Shown one piece after another: positions 46,260 to 58,010 of a stretch of 64,000 nucleotides of DNA (its first letter is position 1; every line of letters begins with the position of its first letter). The notes under the pieces are model-generated. The model made no database searches, had not been told where the DNA came from, and worked only from the letters and a program-made list of their open reading frames with translations. This DNA comes from Aphrophora alni (taxonomy: Eukaryota > Arthropoda > Insecta > Hemiptera > Aphrophoridae). The stretch lies in the NCBI GenBank assembly GCA_963513935.1, contig OY740776.1, positions 8,214,724 to 8,278,723 of the forward strand, in the 5' to 3' direction. A program made the position numbers and the translations under genes.

Positions 46260-46436
46260 CTTAGTCTGTTGACTCGTGGCAGCTTTCCATCTATCCAACT
46301 CCTTATTGTACTGAGCTAATCTATGATCATAAGCTACTTTATCTGTAAACGAAGAACCTTCTTTAGGTTTAGAAGGAGCTTTAGGTTTAGTGTTATGGTA
46401 ATGGTGGAACCAATCAGAGAATCCTTCTTGAGCATC
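46260..46436 (-). CDS. Nup107: Nup107 exon (intact)
   Basis: 177 bases, 59 codons, phase 0 at both ends, acceptor TTTGCTTCAG and donor AAG|GTACAT. It encodes DAQEGFSDWFHHYHNTKPKA, PSKPKEGSSFTDKVAYDHRL and AQYNKELDRWKAATSQQTK. This aligns with the Nup107 stretch EAHETFNEWFKHMN..P..PTFTEKVAHEH..KKYE...W. The frame joins directly to the exons on either side. Confidence 0.85.
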
Positions 46437-47850
46437 CTGAAGCAAATAAGACAAAAGTTGAATATCTTGGAATATAAACTCACTATAAACAGACTTATCT
46501 GGAATCTAAACAATAAAATAAATCTAAATGGCCAAACGGTTTTATTTAATTTTCTAAGCATATTTTCAAAATAAACAATGTTAAAACATTGCACAAATCT
46601 TCTCAATTACCCTCATCGTCAAAGCAAAACAAAAACTAATCATCACGAAAAATATCAGTTCGGTAGTTGTCGGTTAAAGACCTAAAATGAACCATGGACA
46701 TGTTTGGAAAAATATTTATATAGGACCTAAATTTGTTTCTCTTGTGTCAAACGCATCCTCAGCATGAATCAAGCTTATAATGATAGCAGTCAACGTTAAT
46801 TTATTACAAATTATTCCTGAACAGAATACTTCTCGACTTAAGTTATTGTGCTCGTATTTGGGTCATTAATGTTCACAAATCACTAAATGTCATTGTGATG
46901 ACACTTTGCTGCCTAAATCGGTGATTTTACACTTGCACAGTTTTATTGTGTGGTTAATTCTGATATTATATATTTAAATTTGGTATAAAATTGTTGACAG
47001 AAATTTGTACTGGGTTGTTTCAATCATTCATGAATTTTAGGATTATTGTTTATGAAACGCGATGTTATTTCTTGACTCAAATTTTCTTTTCACTTGAACG
47101 GAACAATCTTTATCCACAAATCTATAATTATTTATATGTATTTGTTATAAAAATATGTGAACAAAATGGGTTTGTAATCTAATTTCATGCCAAAGGAAAT
47201 TTGTATTCATAATGTTAGATCGAGTGTCCATTTCCCGTTAATTACATCAGCTACTTTGCCTTTCCCTCTACACTAGCTTCTCCATTATGTCCATTCTAAA
47301 ACAAAAGATCGAGATTATGCCTACTGATTATATTTCCATTAAAATTTAGCGGTAGCTTAAGAAAAAAATGTATCTTGTTACCAGCTTAAGTTTGTTAAAA
47401 GTTCGAGCTTGTATAAGCCTGATTAAAGCTCAAGCTCGGCTCAAATAAAATAACCCGGGGTCATAAACCTATAATGAAAAGAGTGTTATTGTATTTTACG
47501 AAAAGCTAACCTAATAATGTTTCAGACAAGTTATCTGTATCAGAGGTGCCAGGTTTTTTAAATATTTTACCAAATTACATAAAATTGCTTGATGACAGGT
47601 AAACCTTCCAAGAAAGTTAAAAAATGACTATTTAAAATAAATGTGTTGAAGAAATTTTTATCTTGTCATTTAATAGTAGAAATGAATAAAAAAAAAAAGT
47701 ATAAAATACGAATCTTGGATATCAGACGTGGGTGATAGCCTAAGATGAGACGCTTATATTTTAAATGACAAAACCATGGACTTCGTATATTGCTCTTCGT
47801 ATATTTTTATTATGGAAATGATTAAACCATATTAAAATTATAAAGCTTAC

Positions 47851-47988
47851 CAAATATGTCTTATGACAAAGAAACTCTCGTAGACTGACACCCACTTTGA
47901 TGGGCAAATTATCATAACCAAGTAGTTGTGCATCATTACTTCGTGCATTATACTGAGTGAGTATCATCTCTATAGATCCTAATGGAAT
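47851..47988 (-). CDS. Nup107: Nup107 exon (intact)
   Basis: 138 bases, 46 codons, phase 0 at both ends, acceptor ATTTTGCAG and donor TTG|GTAAGC. It encodes IPLGSIEMILTQYNARSNDA, then QLLGYDNLPIKVGVSLREFL and CHKTYL. This corresponds to the Nup107 region KIPQDSIAEIYNQ...DNAIREHLCIRAYL. It joins in frame to the exon at 46260-46436. An open frame running on past the donor to 47761 is intronic. Confidence 0.8.
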
Positions 47989-48299
47989 CTGCAAAATAAT
48001 AAAATTGTTCTATATTTACTTATTCATTCTTACTGTAAACAATATGGTTTGCATTTTCAATTGAAATTTAAACCAGGATCTGTTTAAACAAAGATGAAAC
48101 TCTGTTTAAATTAAAATTCATATTTTAAAATGTCGGTTTACTTTTCAGTATCGGTTTAAATAGATTTAAGTTAATATTCCAAAATCGGTTGTTTAAACTA
48201 AGTTTACACATTATACCTTCTTTCATAACTTTTTAAATAAATACCAAACTTATATTGTGACAAGATGAATACGTATTAGTCTTAATTGAAATATTAATA

Positions 48300-48835
48300 T
48301 TGCTGTCTGGACACGGTTACTTCCGTTCCTACCTATTCAAACAAGGAAAAGTAGAAAGTCCTATGTGTCTCGCTTGTGGACAAGCCATAGACAATGCAGA
48401 ACACACATTGTTCATATGCAGCCAATAGAACCTACAAAGAGGAGTACTGAGAGAAAAGATCGGAGAATTCACCCCCCGAAAACACGGTAGAACTAATGCT
48501 GAAGGAGGAGGATAACTGAGACGCCGTAGCTAAGTATGTGGAGACGATTTTACGGACGAAGAAATTGAACGGTCTGGTCGACGATCAAACCATGTAAAGC
48601 AACAGCAGCATTAGCAGAACAGAGCAAATGCCAATCTGGCGAAGAACAGCCATCTTGTGTAATGCTAACGCGGGTCCAGGATGGAAATCTCAAGGAGGTT
48701 TAGATAAAAGAGGAAGGGTTTTAGTATGTACAGGTGGTACAGCCCCACACACCGGTTGGTCTCGCTGAGCCACTGATGGTGTGGATGCGCATTTCCCCCC
48801 TCTTCAGAAAAAATAAATAAAAATTACGTTTGTTT
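48300..48835 (+). mobile_element. R1-like LINE 3' end relic
   Basis: Plus-strand frame from 48300: LLSGHGYFRSYLFKQGKVES, then PMCLACGQAIDNAEHTLFIC, ending at TAG. The C-x2-C-x8-H-x4-C knuckle after GHG-x-F is the C-terminal signature of R1-type non-LTR elements. About 400 bases of degenerate 3' sequence follow, ending in an A-rich AAAAAATAAATAAAAATT. No upstream domains. It lies in a Nup107 intron, antisense to that gene. Confidence 0.7.
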
Positions 48836-49261
48836 ATAATTCTTTTAATAGTTGTTTAGTAAATTCAAAGTGTTTTTAGTGTTAGAGTCTTATAATGGTT
48901 TATGCTTGCTATGAATGAAATATAAATATTTGAAAGAACAGTTGCAAGTGCTAAAATACTCCAAAAAAGTAATGCATCCGTCCATTACTCCATACTAAAA
49001 ATCTCCCTTGTTGAGGTGTTAAAATATATATTATACTTATACAAGTTTTATATACAATTGAGAATATTATTATTTATCTAAAAATAGCCAGTTTCCTAAA
49101 ATCCATATTAGCTTATGACAATGTTTTATTTATTACATTTTCAATATTCAAAATTACTAAAATTGCCGCTTTTTATAAACCCTGATACAGAAGATAATGT
49201 CAAGTGCATGAAATTTTATTCCATGAAATCATATTCAATAGAAAGTTTCAGTGACGATTTT

Positions 49262-49800
49262 TTAAAACTTGTCAATATACTGTTTTGCAGAGTCATTGTT
49301 TGTTGATAGTGTCTCTCCCGATACATCAAGTCTGCGAATTCCATGTTGAAATTTAAAGTTTCTCAGCCAACCTTCTGAAAAATTACAGTCACTATCTCCA
49401 ACATTTAAATCTTCTTTTAATTTCTTACCTTTTTCCATAATCATAGACCCTGTAATAGACTTTCCTTCTGCACTAAACCATTAGTAAAGTGCACTGTCCA
49501 ATTGTTCCAGCTTTAATTTCTTTAAAGTTTCCCTAGAATCCATTTTGTATGCTATTACAGACTGAGAAGCAAAACGCATAAGTTCATCTTCTTTTTTTAA
49601 TGTCAATAATAATTGAAGAACCAATATTAATTTTGTTCCTTAAAACGTTTCTACTCTCGCCTTTCTCCAAACGTTTAATGATCTCTATCTTCTGACTGAT
49701 GCTGAGAGTGACAAGTTTCCATTTTTGCCCCACAGTGTTTTTGCCACTTGTTGACGGTTTCGAAAACAGGTTCACCTTTGTTCCACTTGAAAGTTAGTTT
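49262..49800 (-). pseudogene. pogo/Tigger-type transposase N-terminus
   Basis: Minus strand from about 49790: a helix-turn-helix reading KLVTLSISQKIEIIKRLEKG followed by ESRNVLRNKINIGSSIIIDI (family: LTLSQKVEILQRLE.G.....A..F.I..STI..I), then LEQLDSALY-stop-WF, then a CENP-B second HTH: SEGWLRNFKFQHGIRRLDVS with GETLS. This is the DNA-binding half of a pogo/Tigger/jerky-like protein. Frame changes and a stop interrupt it and the DDE catalytic half is absent, so it is a dead fragment. It sits in a Nup107 intron. Confidence 0.75.
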
Positions 49801-50098
49801 AGTCATACAGGATACAAACTGTAAAATCACTGCAGCACATTCAACTTTAAACTACAGCACTCTACTGTGCTAAATCAGAATAGCAACTACATGTAGTTAA
49901 CTAAGCTATGTAACGCACAAACACATGAGAAAATGGTGAACTGATAGTTACAGTAGCCTACAGACAAAGCAGAGTGGCTTGAAATGACCGCAAAGCTCTT
50001 CATTCAAGGAAACCCGAAGCTCGCTGAACACTTCCAAGTACACTAGGCTTACTGCACTGCCAAACCATGTAAGATGTGTTTATTTCTAACCCACTGTT

Positions 50099-50116
50099 CG
50101 GGCGCTATTTTGTAAG
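50099..50116 (-). promoter_or_regulatory. Primer-binding site next to the minus-strand LTR
   Basis: On the minus strand TAGCGCCCGAACAGTGGG follows the LTR. It matches the complement of a tRNA-Lys 3' end (TGGCGCCCGAACAG...) at 13 of 14 positions. Beyond it no retrotransposon interior is recognised. Confidence 0.6.
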
Positions 50117-50972
50117 ATGCTTTTCTTTAATTTATTAGTTTTAATTGATTTTGGATTATCAAGTATTATTAAAAGAAGGAAATTTAAGGTTCAGGCTCTA
50201 ATCTGTACTCACCAGGCAGACTACTGTGACACGTGAATGGAAGGATATACTCAATGAAGATTTACTCACTCATATTTATCAATGAAAATCTTTCTTTTAT
50301 GACCAGAAATTGCATGGTTTATAATTTGAACAAAAGAATATTAACTAACATCAATCACTTATATACTAGGATAGACATGTTATTATTACAATGAAGCTTA
50401 CATACTATGAATCTGATTCACTGCCCAAAGCTCAAACACTTACATATTATTAAGGTTACAGTATTTTTTACTCACATGTTATGTCCAAAAATATCAACTA
50501 ATACAGCACCCTTTTTTAAAAAGAACTTCACTCTGTAAAATTTCTAATTACATATACTTTTAAACCGCTCCATAATATTTTGAACACAGAGCGTTCAGAA
50601 TATGCGTCTACTCTCTAAGGAACGCTAAGTTGGGATCCACTGGACTGGAACGCTGGACTGACTTTGCCTAGATTGCATTGATTCTTAGAATTTTGTACTT
50701 TTCCGTTCAAAGTGGCTACGGCAAAATTGTTTAACACCAACCCGCGCCTTTTGTCAATTGCAGCCTAGAGGGTGTTACATTTATTCATGGCAGGCGCTTA
50801 ATTTGAATTGTTCGTTTATCATTATTTGGTTTAAATATTTTTTGTAATTGTCATTTAAATAATTTTAATTTCTATGTACTATGTAAACTTCTAAATTAAT
50901 TAAATATATAACTAAATCCTTAATACTTAATTAATTAATTTTTTACTGGTTGGAGAATGTCCCATGCTTACA
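50117..50972 (-). repeat. LTR of the second subfamily, minus strand
   Basis: Reverse complement starts TGTAAGCATGGGACATTCTC and follows the LTR at 38987 (ACACCCTCTAG, CAATTGACAAAAG, TTCTGGTCAT, ATGAGTGAGTAAAT). A primer-binding site follows, so it was a 5' LTR whose element has lost its interior. Confidence 0.75.
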
Positions 50973-52521
50973 ACCACAACTTACGTACAAGCCCGTTTTG
51001 GCATGTATTAACATTAAAAAATATTATTATGTATGTACAGATACATAATATTATATACATACTATATATCCATAATGGTGCCAGACCATCAAGCGTTACG
51101 GACTATTGGAAGTCTACTGTACCGTTTTGGGTCTTAAAACATTTGATTTTTAGCTAAATTTAATTTTTATTTGATTTTGAAAAATTTTTAATAAATTTGT
51201 TTTTCTTTCTCTATGTAAAAAGAATAATTATAATATGAAGTTGCCCTAAGTCAGTACAAAAAAAAACATTTACTACTGGAACAAGCATAATTTTTAAAAG
51301 AGAGAGCACTTAAGACAAAGGTCTCAAAATCATAACATGACAAATGCAAACAAACACCTCCCCCCCTTTCCCTCTCATACCAACCTGTTATTCATTTTAG
51401 TGACATAGTTCTATTTATGTATTGGACTGTGTGACAATGTCACTTTGACTCAAGACCTATTTAAGCAAGGTCCATTTTTTGCTAACCCAGACTGTTCTTA
51501 GCAGAAAACAGTTCACTGGATATTTAGGTTGATCAGAACACGCTAGTCAAACCTGGAGAAGGAATTGGTCAGTTCAGATAGCCTGTCGCTGAAAATGCGC
51601 TATGTAGTTTTTAACATTTGATTTAAATATATATTTTTCTTAATTCCACCATTGGGGTATGGTATTCGGTTTTATGTGAAGGGCCAATGCTCCAAGTCGG
51701 ACACGATATTTGATAATGAAAATAGGCATAGTTTGAGAACTGAGTTTCACCCACCAACATCAGCTCTGGTCTTAAGTAGTGTTTGTGTAATGTGGGAATT
51801 TAATTGTGAATAATTTTATTTTACTACACAAAGCTAAGTATCATATAAGTTCATGGGCAGACCTGGGGTAACGTTTTTGGGGCTTATAGTAGGTTTAGAG
51901 ATTAATGAGTAGGACTATCATTTCCTGAAATTCTAGACCCTAGCCTACACCCCAAAATGTAGTGATACTGTTGAAATTGATAGCAGACATTACAATTGGT
52001 TGAGGATGTATCTAACTCTGTTAATTTATTCTTTTACAAAAAATTGCATGTTTCAATTTTCTAAATCATTATTTTTCTGTCAAAATTTGTATTTTCCTTA
52101 ACTTAAACCAAAATGTCTGACTGGTTTTCCCAGTAGCTAGTCACCCTGATACATCATGTCAGTCCACTCACTGGCATTTATTTTTTCAAGTTTTCTGGAG
52201 AAACCGCTTTATTTTTATTCACCTAACTTAGGTAAGTAAATAATACCATTTCTATCAACACAAAAAAAAGTACTTTATTGTACTCTACAAGCCTAGTCCA
52301 AATAAGCTTGTAATTGGCAAAAATGTATACAGTAAAATTTATCAATCATTTAATAATAATCCATACAAATTATTTTTCGCAAAGACAAGACTTAACTAAA
52401 TCGCTTTCTCCTACCTGAATACAGTAGAATCATTTGCTCCATTTCAAGAAAATCCTTCGATCGGTTGTCAAATTAAAATTTACAAACTCACTAGAATTAC
52501 TTGTTTTATAGTATATTTTAC
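50973..52521. other. Non-coding stretch (Nup107 intron)
   Basis: No exon or mobile element recognised on either strand. Confidence 0.4.
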
Positions 52522-52694
52522 CTTGTTAAAAGCCATCCTTGCAGTCTCTATCTTGCCCACAGTTAAAAACCTCCGTATGATAGCATTCGGCTTCAGCTCG
52601 CTGTTGTAGATACATTACGACCCACAGATATGTTTTCTAAATCCTCTTATTGGTTAGTTCTAGATGTTACTGGTCTGCAAGGAGTTCTTTGAAC
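52522..52694 (-). pseudogene. Nup107: Nup107 exon, several disruptions
   Basis: Between acceptor (TTTTTTTTAG) and donor (AAG|GTAAAA). The last part reads NAIIRRFLTVGKIETARMAF-NK, joining in phase to IPLGSIEMI in the next exon and matching Nup107 (GNAIMRKFL..KKHEAAKEVFVKIPQDSI). Upstream the homology moves through other frames: LQQRAEA (family: PAQRAEALKQG) one frame over, and EDLENI (family: EEDRLKI) in the third, next to a TAA. At least two indels and one stop are needed to explain it. The exon cannot be translated through as given. Confidence 0.7.
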
Positions 52695-53299
52695 CTAAAA
52701 AAAATGTATCAATTTGTGGTGTGTTGGATGAAACTTAATAAAATGTAAATAACTTGTGGAGATGGAACTAAAGGTGATTGCTACTGACCTACAACAGTGA
52801 TTTTAAAGAGTAATTCAAGTGATTCATCATCTACTGTTAAACATATAAAATATTTTCAACAAGTGATTATTATTTCGTGCTACAAATCGACAATTATATA
52901 GAATAATAAAAAATGCATTTCTTTAAAAACAATTATGTTGTTTGTATGAAGTATAGGTATAACTGTCATTGTTAATATTAAATATGCCAAATCATTATCA
53001 CTGGGGCTTTCACAAGTACTCTCTTAGCTACCCTAGAGGTTCCCCTAGGGTTTCTATCTCTGGATATTTTCATTATATCATAAGCACACAAATCTGGTAA
53101 TAGATTGACTGTTGCGGGTCCGGTCTGTCCAGAACAAGTCATATCACCATTACTAAGTCAACTATAGAAGGCTCTATGCTGAATTTCATCTCAGATGTCA
53201 TGGGTGCAGAGTATGTCTTTATGAAGCCTTTTCGATAAGTTTTCGCTCTTGTAGAAGTGGAAAGAAAAGGATAAATCAGATTTAATTTGAGGCAGCCTT

Positions 53300-53578
53300 G
53301 TCTGGTACACTGACGGCTCTCTCATCGAGGAAAAGTCTGTGTATGGTGTGTACAGTGCATATTCTAGAACTCCTCTCAGCATAAGTCTACCAACGAACAG
53401 CAAAACTTTCCAAATGAAAGTGTATGTAATTCTGCTCTGTGCTAACTTAGGAATAGCTTGTTATACCAACAAACGCATAGTGATTCTATCCAATAGTCAA
53501 GCTGCCCTTAAGACTCTATACTCAGCACTTCCATACCAGCTTAGAAGAGAATTGATCGTTCTCAAACTTCATTGCAGA
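53300..53578 (+). mobile_element. LINE RNase H domain relic
   Basis: Plus-strand frame from 53300: VWYTDGSLIEEKSVYGVYSA, then FQMKVYVILLCANLGIACY and KRIVILSNSQAALKTLYS. The first catalytic Asp (TDGS) is kept, but QAEVYAI has become QMKVYVI and SDSQAA has become SNSQAA, losing the catalytic Glu and Asp. It belongs to the Jockey/I-type non-LTR elements. Other parts of the element are not visible. It abuts the mariner relic. Confidence 0.7.
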
Positions 53579-53579
53579 G

Positions 53580-53995
53580 TTGAAAGCGCTTTAAAGATGA
53601 CTCTCTGACTTTTTCGAAAACATCACTTTCTTGAATGGTTGCAGCAGCTTCAACGGTTCTTGCTACAAGATCCCGAGCATCAGTTACAGGAGTTGCATAT
53701 ATCAATTGTTTCATATGTCCCCACAGAAAGAAATCAATAGGTGTGATATCTGGGGATTGTGTAGGCCATGGCCGATCGGACCACCACGTCCAATCCAACG
53801 ATCTCTGAACACTTCATCCAGATATTGTCTGACAATATTGGAGAAATGGGCTGGTGCTCCGTCGTGTTAAAACCACATCGTTTGTCTTAGTTGAATTGGA
53901 ACATTTTCTAAAAGTTTAGGCAAGATGTCCCTAAAATAATCTAAATATGTTGGTCCATTTAGTCTACCTGGTAATATGTAAGGCCCAATTAAATA
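53580..53995 (-). mobile_element. mariner-type transposase C-terminal half, frameshifted
   Basis: On the minus strand: IGPYILPGRLNGPTYLDYF, then a stop in MWF-stop-HDGAPAHF (family WFQQDGAPAHF), VRQYLDEVFRDRWIGRGGP, a frameshift, and TQSPDITPIDFFLWGHMKQL followed by IYATPVTDARDLVARTVEAA. It has the second and third catalytic-region motifs of a Tc1/mariner transposase of the group common in insect genomes. The N-terminal DNA-binding part is absent; a Penelope element begins right after. Confidence 0.75.
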
Positions 53996-54004
53996 ACTAA
54001 CAAT

Positions 54005-55920
54005 TAAATTACCTTTGGTTTCCGCCAGGTGACTTCTTTTTTATAAACACTTACGCGGTTCGAAGCGTGTGCTCCATCTTCAGAGTTCTATTTTCTTTTC
54101 ACTCGATTGAGATCGTTACACATTAAAATAACACATAAAATCACACGGACATTACATATATATGTTTATTATTTATACATCATTTATGATAACGTGACAC
54201 TTGCGATGCGCATCACATCGATGTCCTAGGACAACTAACGTCTCGTATTTATTGCATGTTTATTTAAGATTATTATCTTGGACCTCAATTGCTGTGTCGT
54301 ATATCGTGTTGGAAGAGAAGTTTAGTTGGTCGTTTAGTAAGTTGTATGAGTCATATTTAAATGATTTATAAATCTCAAATTCTTCAATCGCGTCCATATA
54401 TTTCCTATTCTTGCATATATGTAGTGGTTCTAGGTTTGTTTCGAAATCTGTATAAGAGTGGTTTTCGTCAATGAGGTGTCTTGCAAAATTTGACTTATTG
54501 CTGTTTATGTTCTTTTTTGGCAGATGTTCTTTAAACCTTTGGCGAAAAGCTCTTGCCGTTTGGCCTATATAGAATTTATTACATTGGTCACATTTCAGTT
54601 TATAAATTCCTGTTTTTAGTTGTAGATGTTTGTCATGTTTAGGACTGAGCAATTTCTTAATATTGTTGTGGGTTCGAAATGCCATTGTAAGATTGAGTTT
54701 TTTTTTAATTTTTTGATAATATTGCTGGTAATATATTTCCGTATTCACTTGCTATGAAGGTCTTCTTATCTTTATGTTCAAGTGGTCGTCTAATTTTCTT
54801 TTGTTTTTTTTACTTAATAATTTATCGATCATGTGACTTGTAAAACCATTGGCCGTGGCTATATATTTGATGGTATTAGGTTCTTCAATAAAGTCATCAC
54901 TATTTAAAGGTACTGTAACCAATCTGTGTATCATACTATTGTATGCGGCTGTTTTTTTGAGATATAGGGTGATATGAATCAGAATGTATGGTGGTAACAG
55001 TGGCTGTGGGTTTCCGATATATATTGTAGCGGAATTTGTCCTTCTCTTTAACAATCGTTATATCCAAAAAGTTTAGCTTATTGCCGATTTCTATTTCACT
55101 TGTGATTTGAATATGCTTGTTTATGCCATTCATATAATTTTTTAGGTGTTCTATTTGTCTGAATGTGCCATTAAAAATTATAAAGGTATCATCTACGTAT
55201 CTGGTATATGATATAATTTGACTAAATGATTTATTCATAACAGACAGCAAGTGTTCATTTTCATAGTGATTCAGATAGATATCAGATAAAATACCTGAAA
55301 GTGGTGAACCCATGGCTAAGCCTTCCCTCTGGATAAAGTAGTTGTCATCAAAAGTGAAATAGTTCTGATCCAATATTATCCTCAATAGGTCAATTAATTC
55401 TGTGATTTTTAATGGGTTCAGTATGTTTGCTTCAGTGAGGTGTATCTTTAGAATGTCTATTGTTTCCTGAATCGGTATGTTTGTGTATAAGTTTATTATG
55501 TCGAAGGATACCATTTTATAGTTGGGTTGTAAGGTGACGTTGTTAATCTTTTTTTATGAAATCGAGGCTATTTCTAATGTTGTGGTTATTTTCCAATCTT
55601 ATATTGTTACCTATAATTGAGGCTAGTGTTTTGGCAATTTTGTATCCAGGAGCTGTTGTAAAGTTGATCAGGGGTCTAATAGGTATATCGGTTTTGTGAA
55701 TTTTGGGTAGTCCAGTGAGAAGTGGGGCTTGAGCGTTAATCGGCTTAAGTTAAAATCGTGTTCTTTGACTTAGCAAGTTCGTAGATCGATTTATCTGGTT
55801 ATTTATAAATTTTACAGATTTCGTTGTCGGGTCTGCTGAAATTTGTTCAATTTTGTTATTCTGTATAAACGCATTTATCTTCTCTTTGTATTTATCTATA
55901 TCCATTATTACCATTGTGTC
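54005..55920 (-). mobile_element. Penelope-like element with reverse transcriptase and GIY-YIG endonuclease, frameshifted
   Basis: Minus strand, 55920 to 54005. Reverse transcriptase pieces: GLPKIHKTDIPIRPLINFTT (about 55725-55665), MVSFDIINLYTNIPIQETID (from 55514), GLAMGSPLSGILSDIYLNHY and the active-site box RYVDDTFIIF. A frameshift near 54990 leads to GFTSHMIDKLLSKKNKRK, then another to YKLKCDQCNKFYIGQTARAF and RQRFKEHLP, the GIY-YIG nuclease with its CX2C. Such elements copy their RNA at nicks, using both enzymes. The N-terminal part is truncated. The 3' region (54005-54260) shares CTGAAGATGG, AAAGAAGTCACCTGGCGG-like and other motifs with the copy at 44440, but belongs to a different subfamily. 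Confidence 0.85.
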
Positions 55921-56269
55921 CACTTACCATATCGAATACTCTTAAAACTTGACACTTTATAGTGTCATATTATGTTACATATAGTACATATATATGTAAA
56001 AAAGTACCCTTGAGTTTCATTTGTTTATGCTCAATTAAAACAAAATTACGGATAAAAAAAAAATCATTAAGCTTCTGGATAGAACCAATTCCTCCCACAA
56101 TCCAATGCCTTGCCATCTGTTGAATCTCAATCAGCTGTTGTTTCGTTAACACACAAAAATGAAACAATTTGGTAATTGTGCTGTGTGTCAATCAGTTTAT
56201 ATGTGATATCTAACCACGAAACAATGAATTTTTCAACTGAACAACAAGTGAAATAATATTCTTTGGCTA

Positions 56270-56650
56270 TTGCTTTTGATAATGAATATGATGGGATAAA
56301 GTGTTTTCAAGAGCGTACCCAAATGTGGTTCCTCCATCAAGATAATGAATTTATAAAAGGAAAATTATTCTACTAATAAACTGGATCAGTTTCAAAGAAA
56401 TACCATACATTTTCTAACACAGAAAATGAAGAACTAACATGTGCTACTTTACTGAAATTTTCAAACAGACCTAATTCACTTTGAAAAGTTTCACCCACTA
56501 CTGGGATACCAAAGTCGTCAATTCAAAGGTATGCCAAGAAAAACAAAATAATTTTGTTATAAAATACACTTAATTCATGGACTGCTGGAAGATGACCCAG
56601 ACAGACGAGTAGAATTGTGATTCCACTTAAAGTCTAAACAAGTGATTTCT
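56270..56650 (+). mobile_element. mariner-type transposase N-terminal relic
   Basis: Plus strand pieces GIPKSSIQRYAKKNK and IHLIHGLLEDDPDRRVEL match the helix-turn-helix (VGISRSSVHRILK) and the IHLIHALNEDDPDRRQEFCE stretch of the same insect mariner-type group as the relic at 53580. Stops and frame changes throughout; the catalytic half is not visible. Confidence 0.55.
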
Positions 56651-57893
56651 CAATGATGTCACTATCTTAGTCTGTCATCTATATACAATTTTTGCCGCCC
56701 AAACAAGTAGGCTACAACCAATTTTGATTAAATAAAATATATGGACATATTTTGGTAATACTTAGACTTTTAAAATCTTCAAGTGGTTTTAATGTGTGAG
56801 ATTTTGGAAATAGGAGGTAATGTGGAGGGTTTGATTGGATTTGACAAACTTTAGAAGCATTGGAAAGCTTACACATGGTGAGTCAATTATTTTTATCTCT
56901 AACTCAGTTACTAGACAACCTAAAGTAAAAATATTGATGTGTTTTTGGCTAATGGAGTAAAATTTCTTGTATTTATAAATTTTAACTTTAGGGTATATTA
57001 TATACTTTGTATAGGTTAAATGATCGGGTGAAAATCTATGTTAAGTGTCCGTTTGCAAATGTGTCCGTTTTGTGATCTCCTGAGTTCAAAAAAGAACTTA
57101 TTGGAATGATATCCGTCTGTCTACCAATGTTCTACAGTACAAACGTGTGGACCAATTTCAATCAAATTTGGTATGAGGATATATTTTGATTTTCTCCATA
57201 TCTTGGGATATTAATTATCATTTTGTAGAACTCAAAGTTTAGGGGTATTTGACAAGAAAAAAATTATGATTTTCTTAAAATTGATTGTAACGATTTTGAT
57301 CAATTTTTGCTAAAGTGGAGGTTATAAGAAAACAAACAAAATGTATTGGTCGTCATCTCTTAAAAACTCCCTGTTAGAGAGTTATCAGGGAAAACCAAAA
57401 TATTAGCAATAGGACTATTATAAATTATACATAATCTCTCAAAAATGACTACAGATTTTGTTCCAATTTTAAGGAAATAAAAAGATTATTGATCCAAATC
57501 CATTTGAAAAACTGCAAATAAAAAAGAAAAATATTACAATCAAGGAGAAATAATTGTTAAAAAAACCAAAATGAAAATTGACTGCTGTCTTTAATACCTG
57601 AAGACACAAGCAAAGGAAATTTAGGCTCTTATATAAAAATATAAATATTTATTTCAAAAACAATTTTCACATTTTTATTGAAAACTACTGATCTGACATT
57701 TTTGGCGACAATTAGATTTGTTTAATTTCTATTTGATTTTGTGGACGGGTGAGTGAGAAAGGTTGTGCACCATTTAAAATTTTATTTCTAACAAAAAGTA
57801 AAACAATTTATATCTTCAAAGGTTGCAAAGATTTTCATTTAAAAATAAACACTTTATATACAAATCTTGTCAACTCTTATTGTAAACAATTAC

Positions 57894-58010
57894 CTTCATT
57901 CGGCCATCCAGTTAAAGTTGCAGTTGTTGATTCATCCAACATTTCCAAATTACTCAAATCTGAATCTCTACCCCTTGACACATCAAACGTTGGTCGAGAC
58001 ATCGAAATAT
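57894..58010 (-). CDS. Exon of an unassigned gene (possibly the Nup107 N-terminal region)
   Basis: 117 bases between acceptor GTATATTGCAG and donor GAAG|GTAATT on the minus strand, open in the frame starting at its third base: ISMSRPTFDVSRGRDSDLSN followed by LEMLDESTTATLTGWPNE. It is Ser/Asp/Thr-rich and looks disordered, which would fit the poorly conserved N-terminus of Nup107 on the same strand, but I see no diagnostic motif. About 450 residues of Nup107 that should lie between this and the exon at 52522 were not found. It may belong to another gene. Confidence 0.5.
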
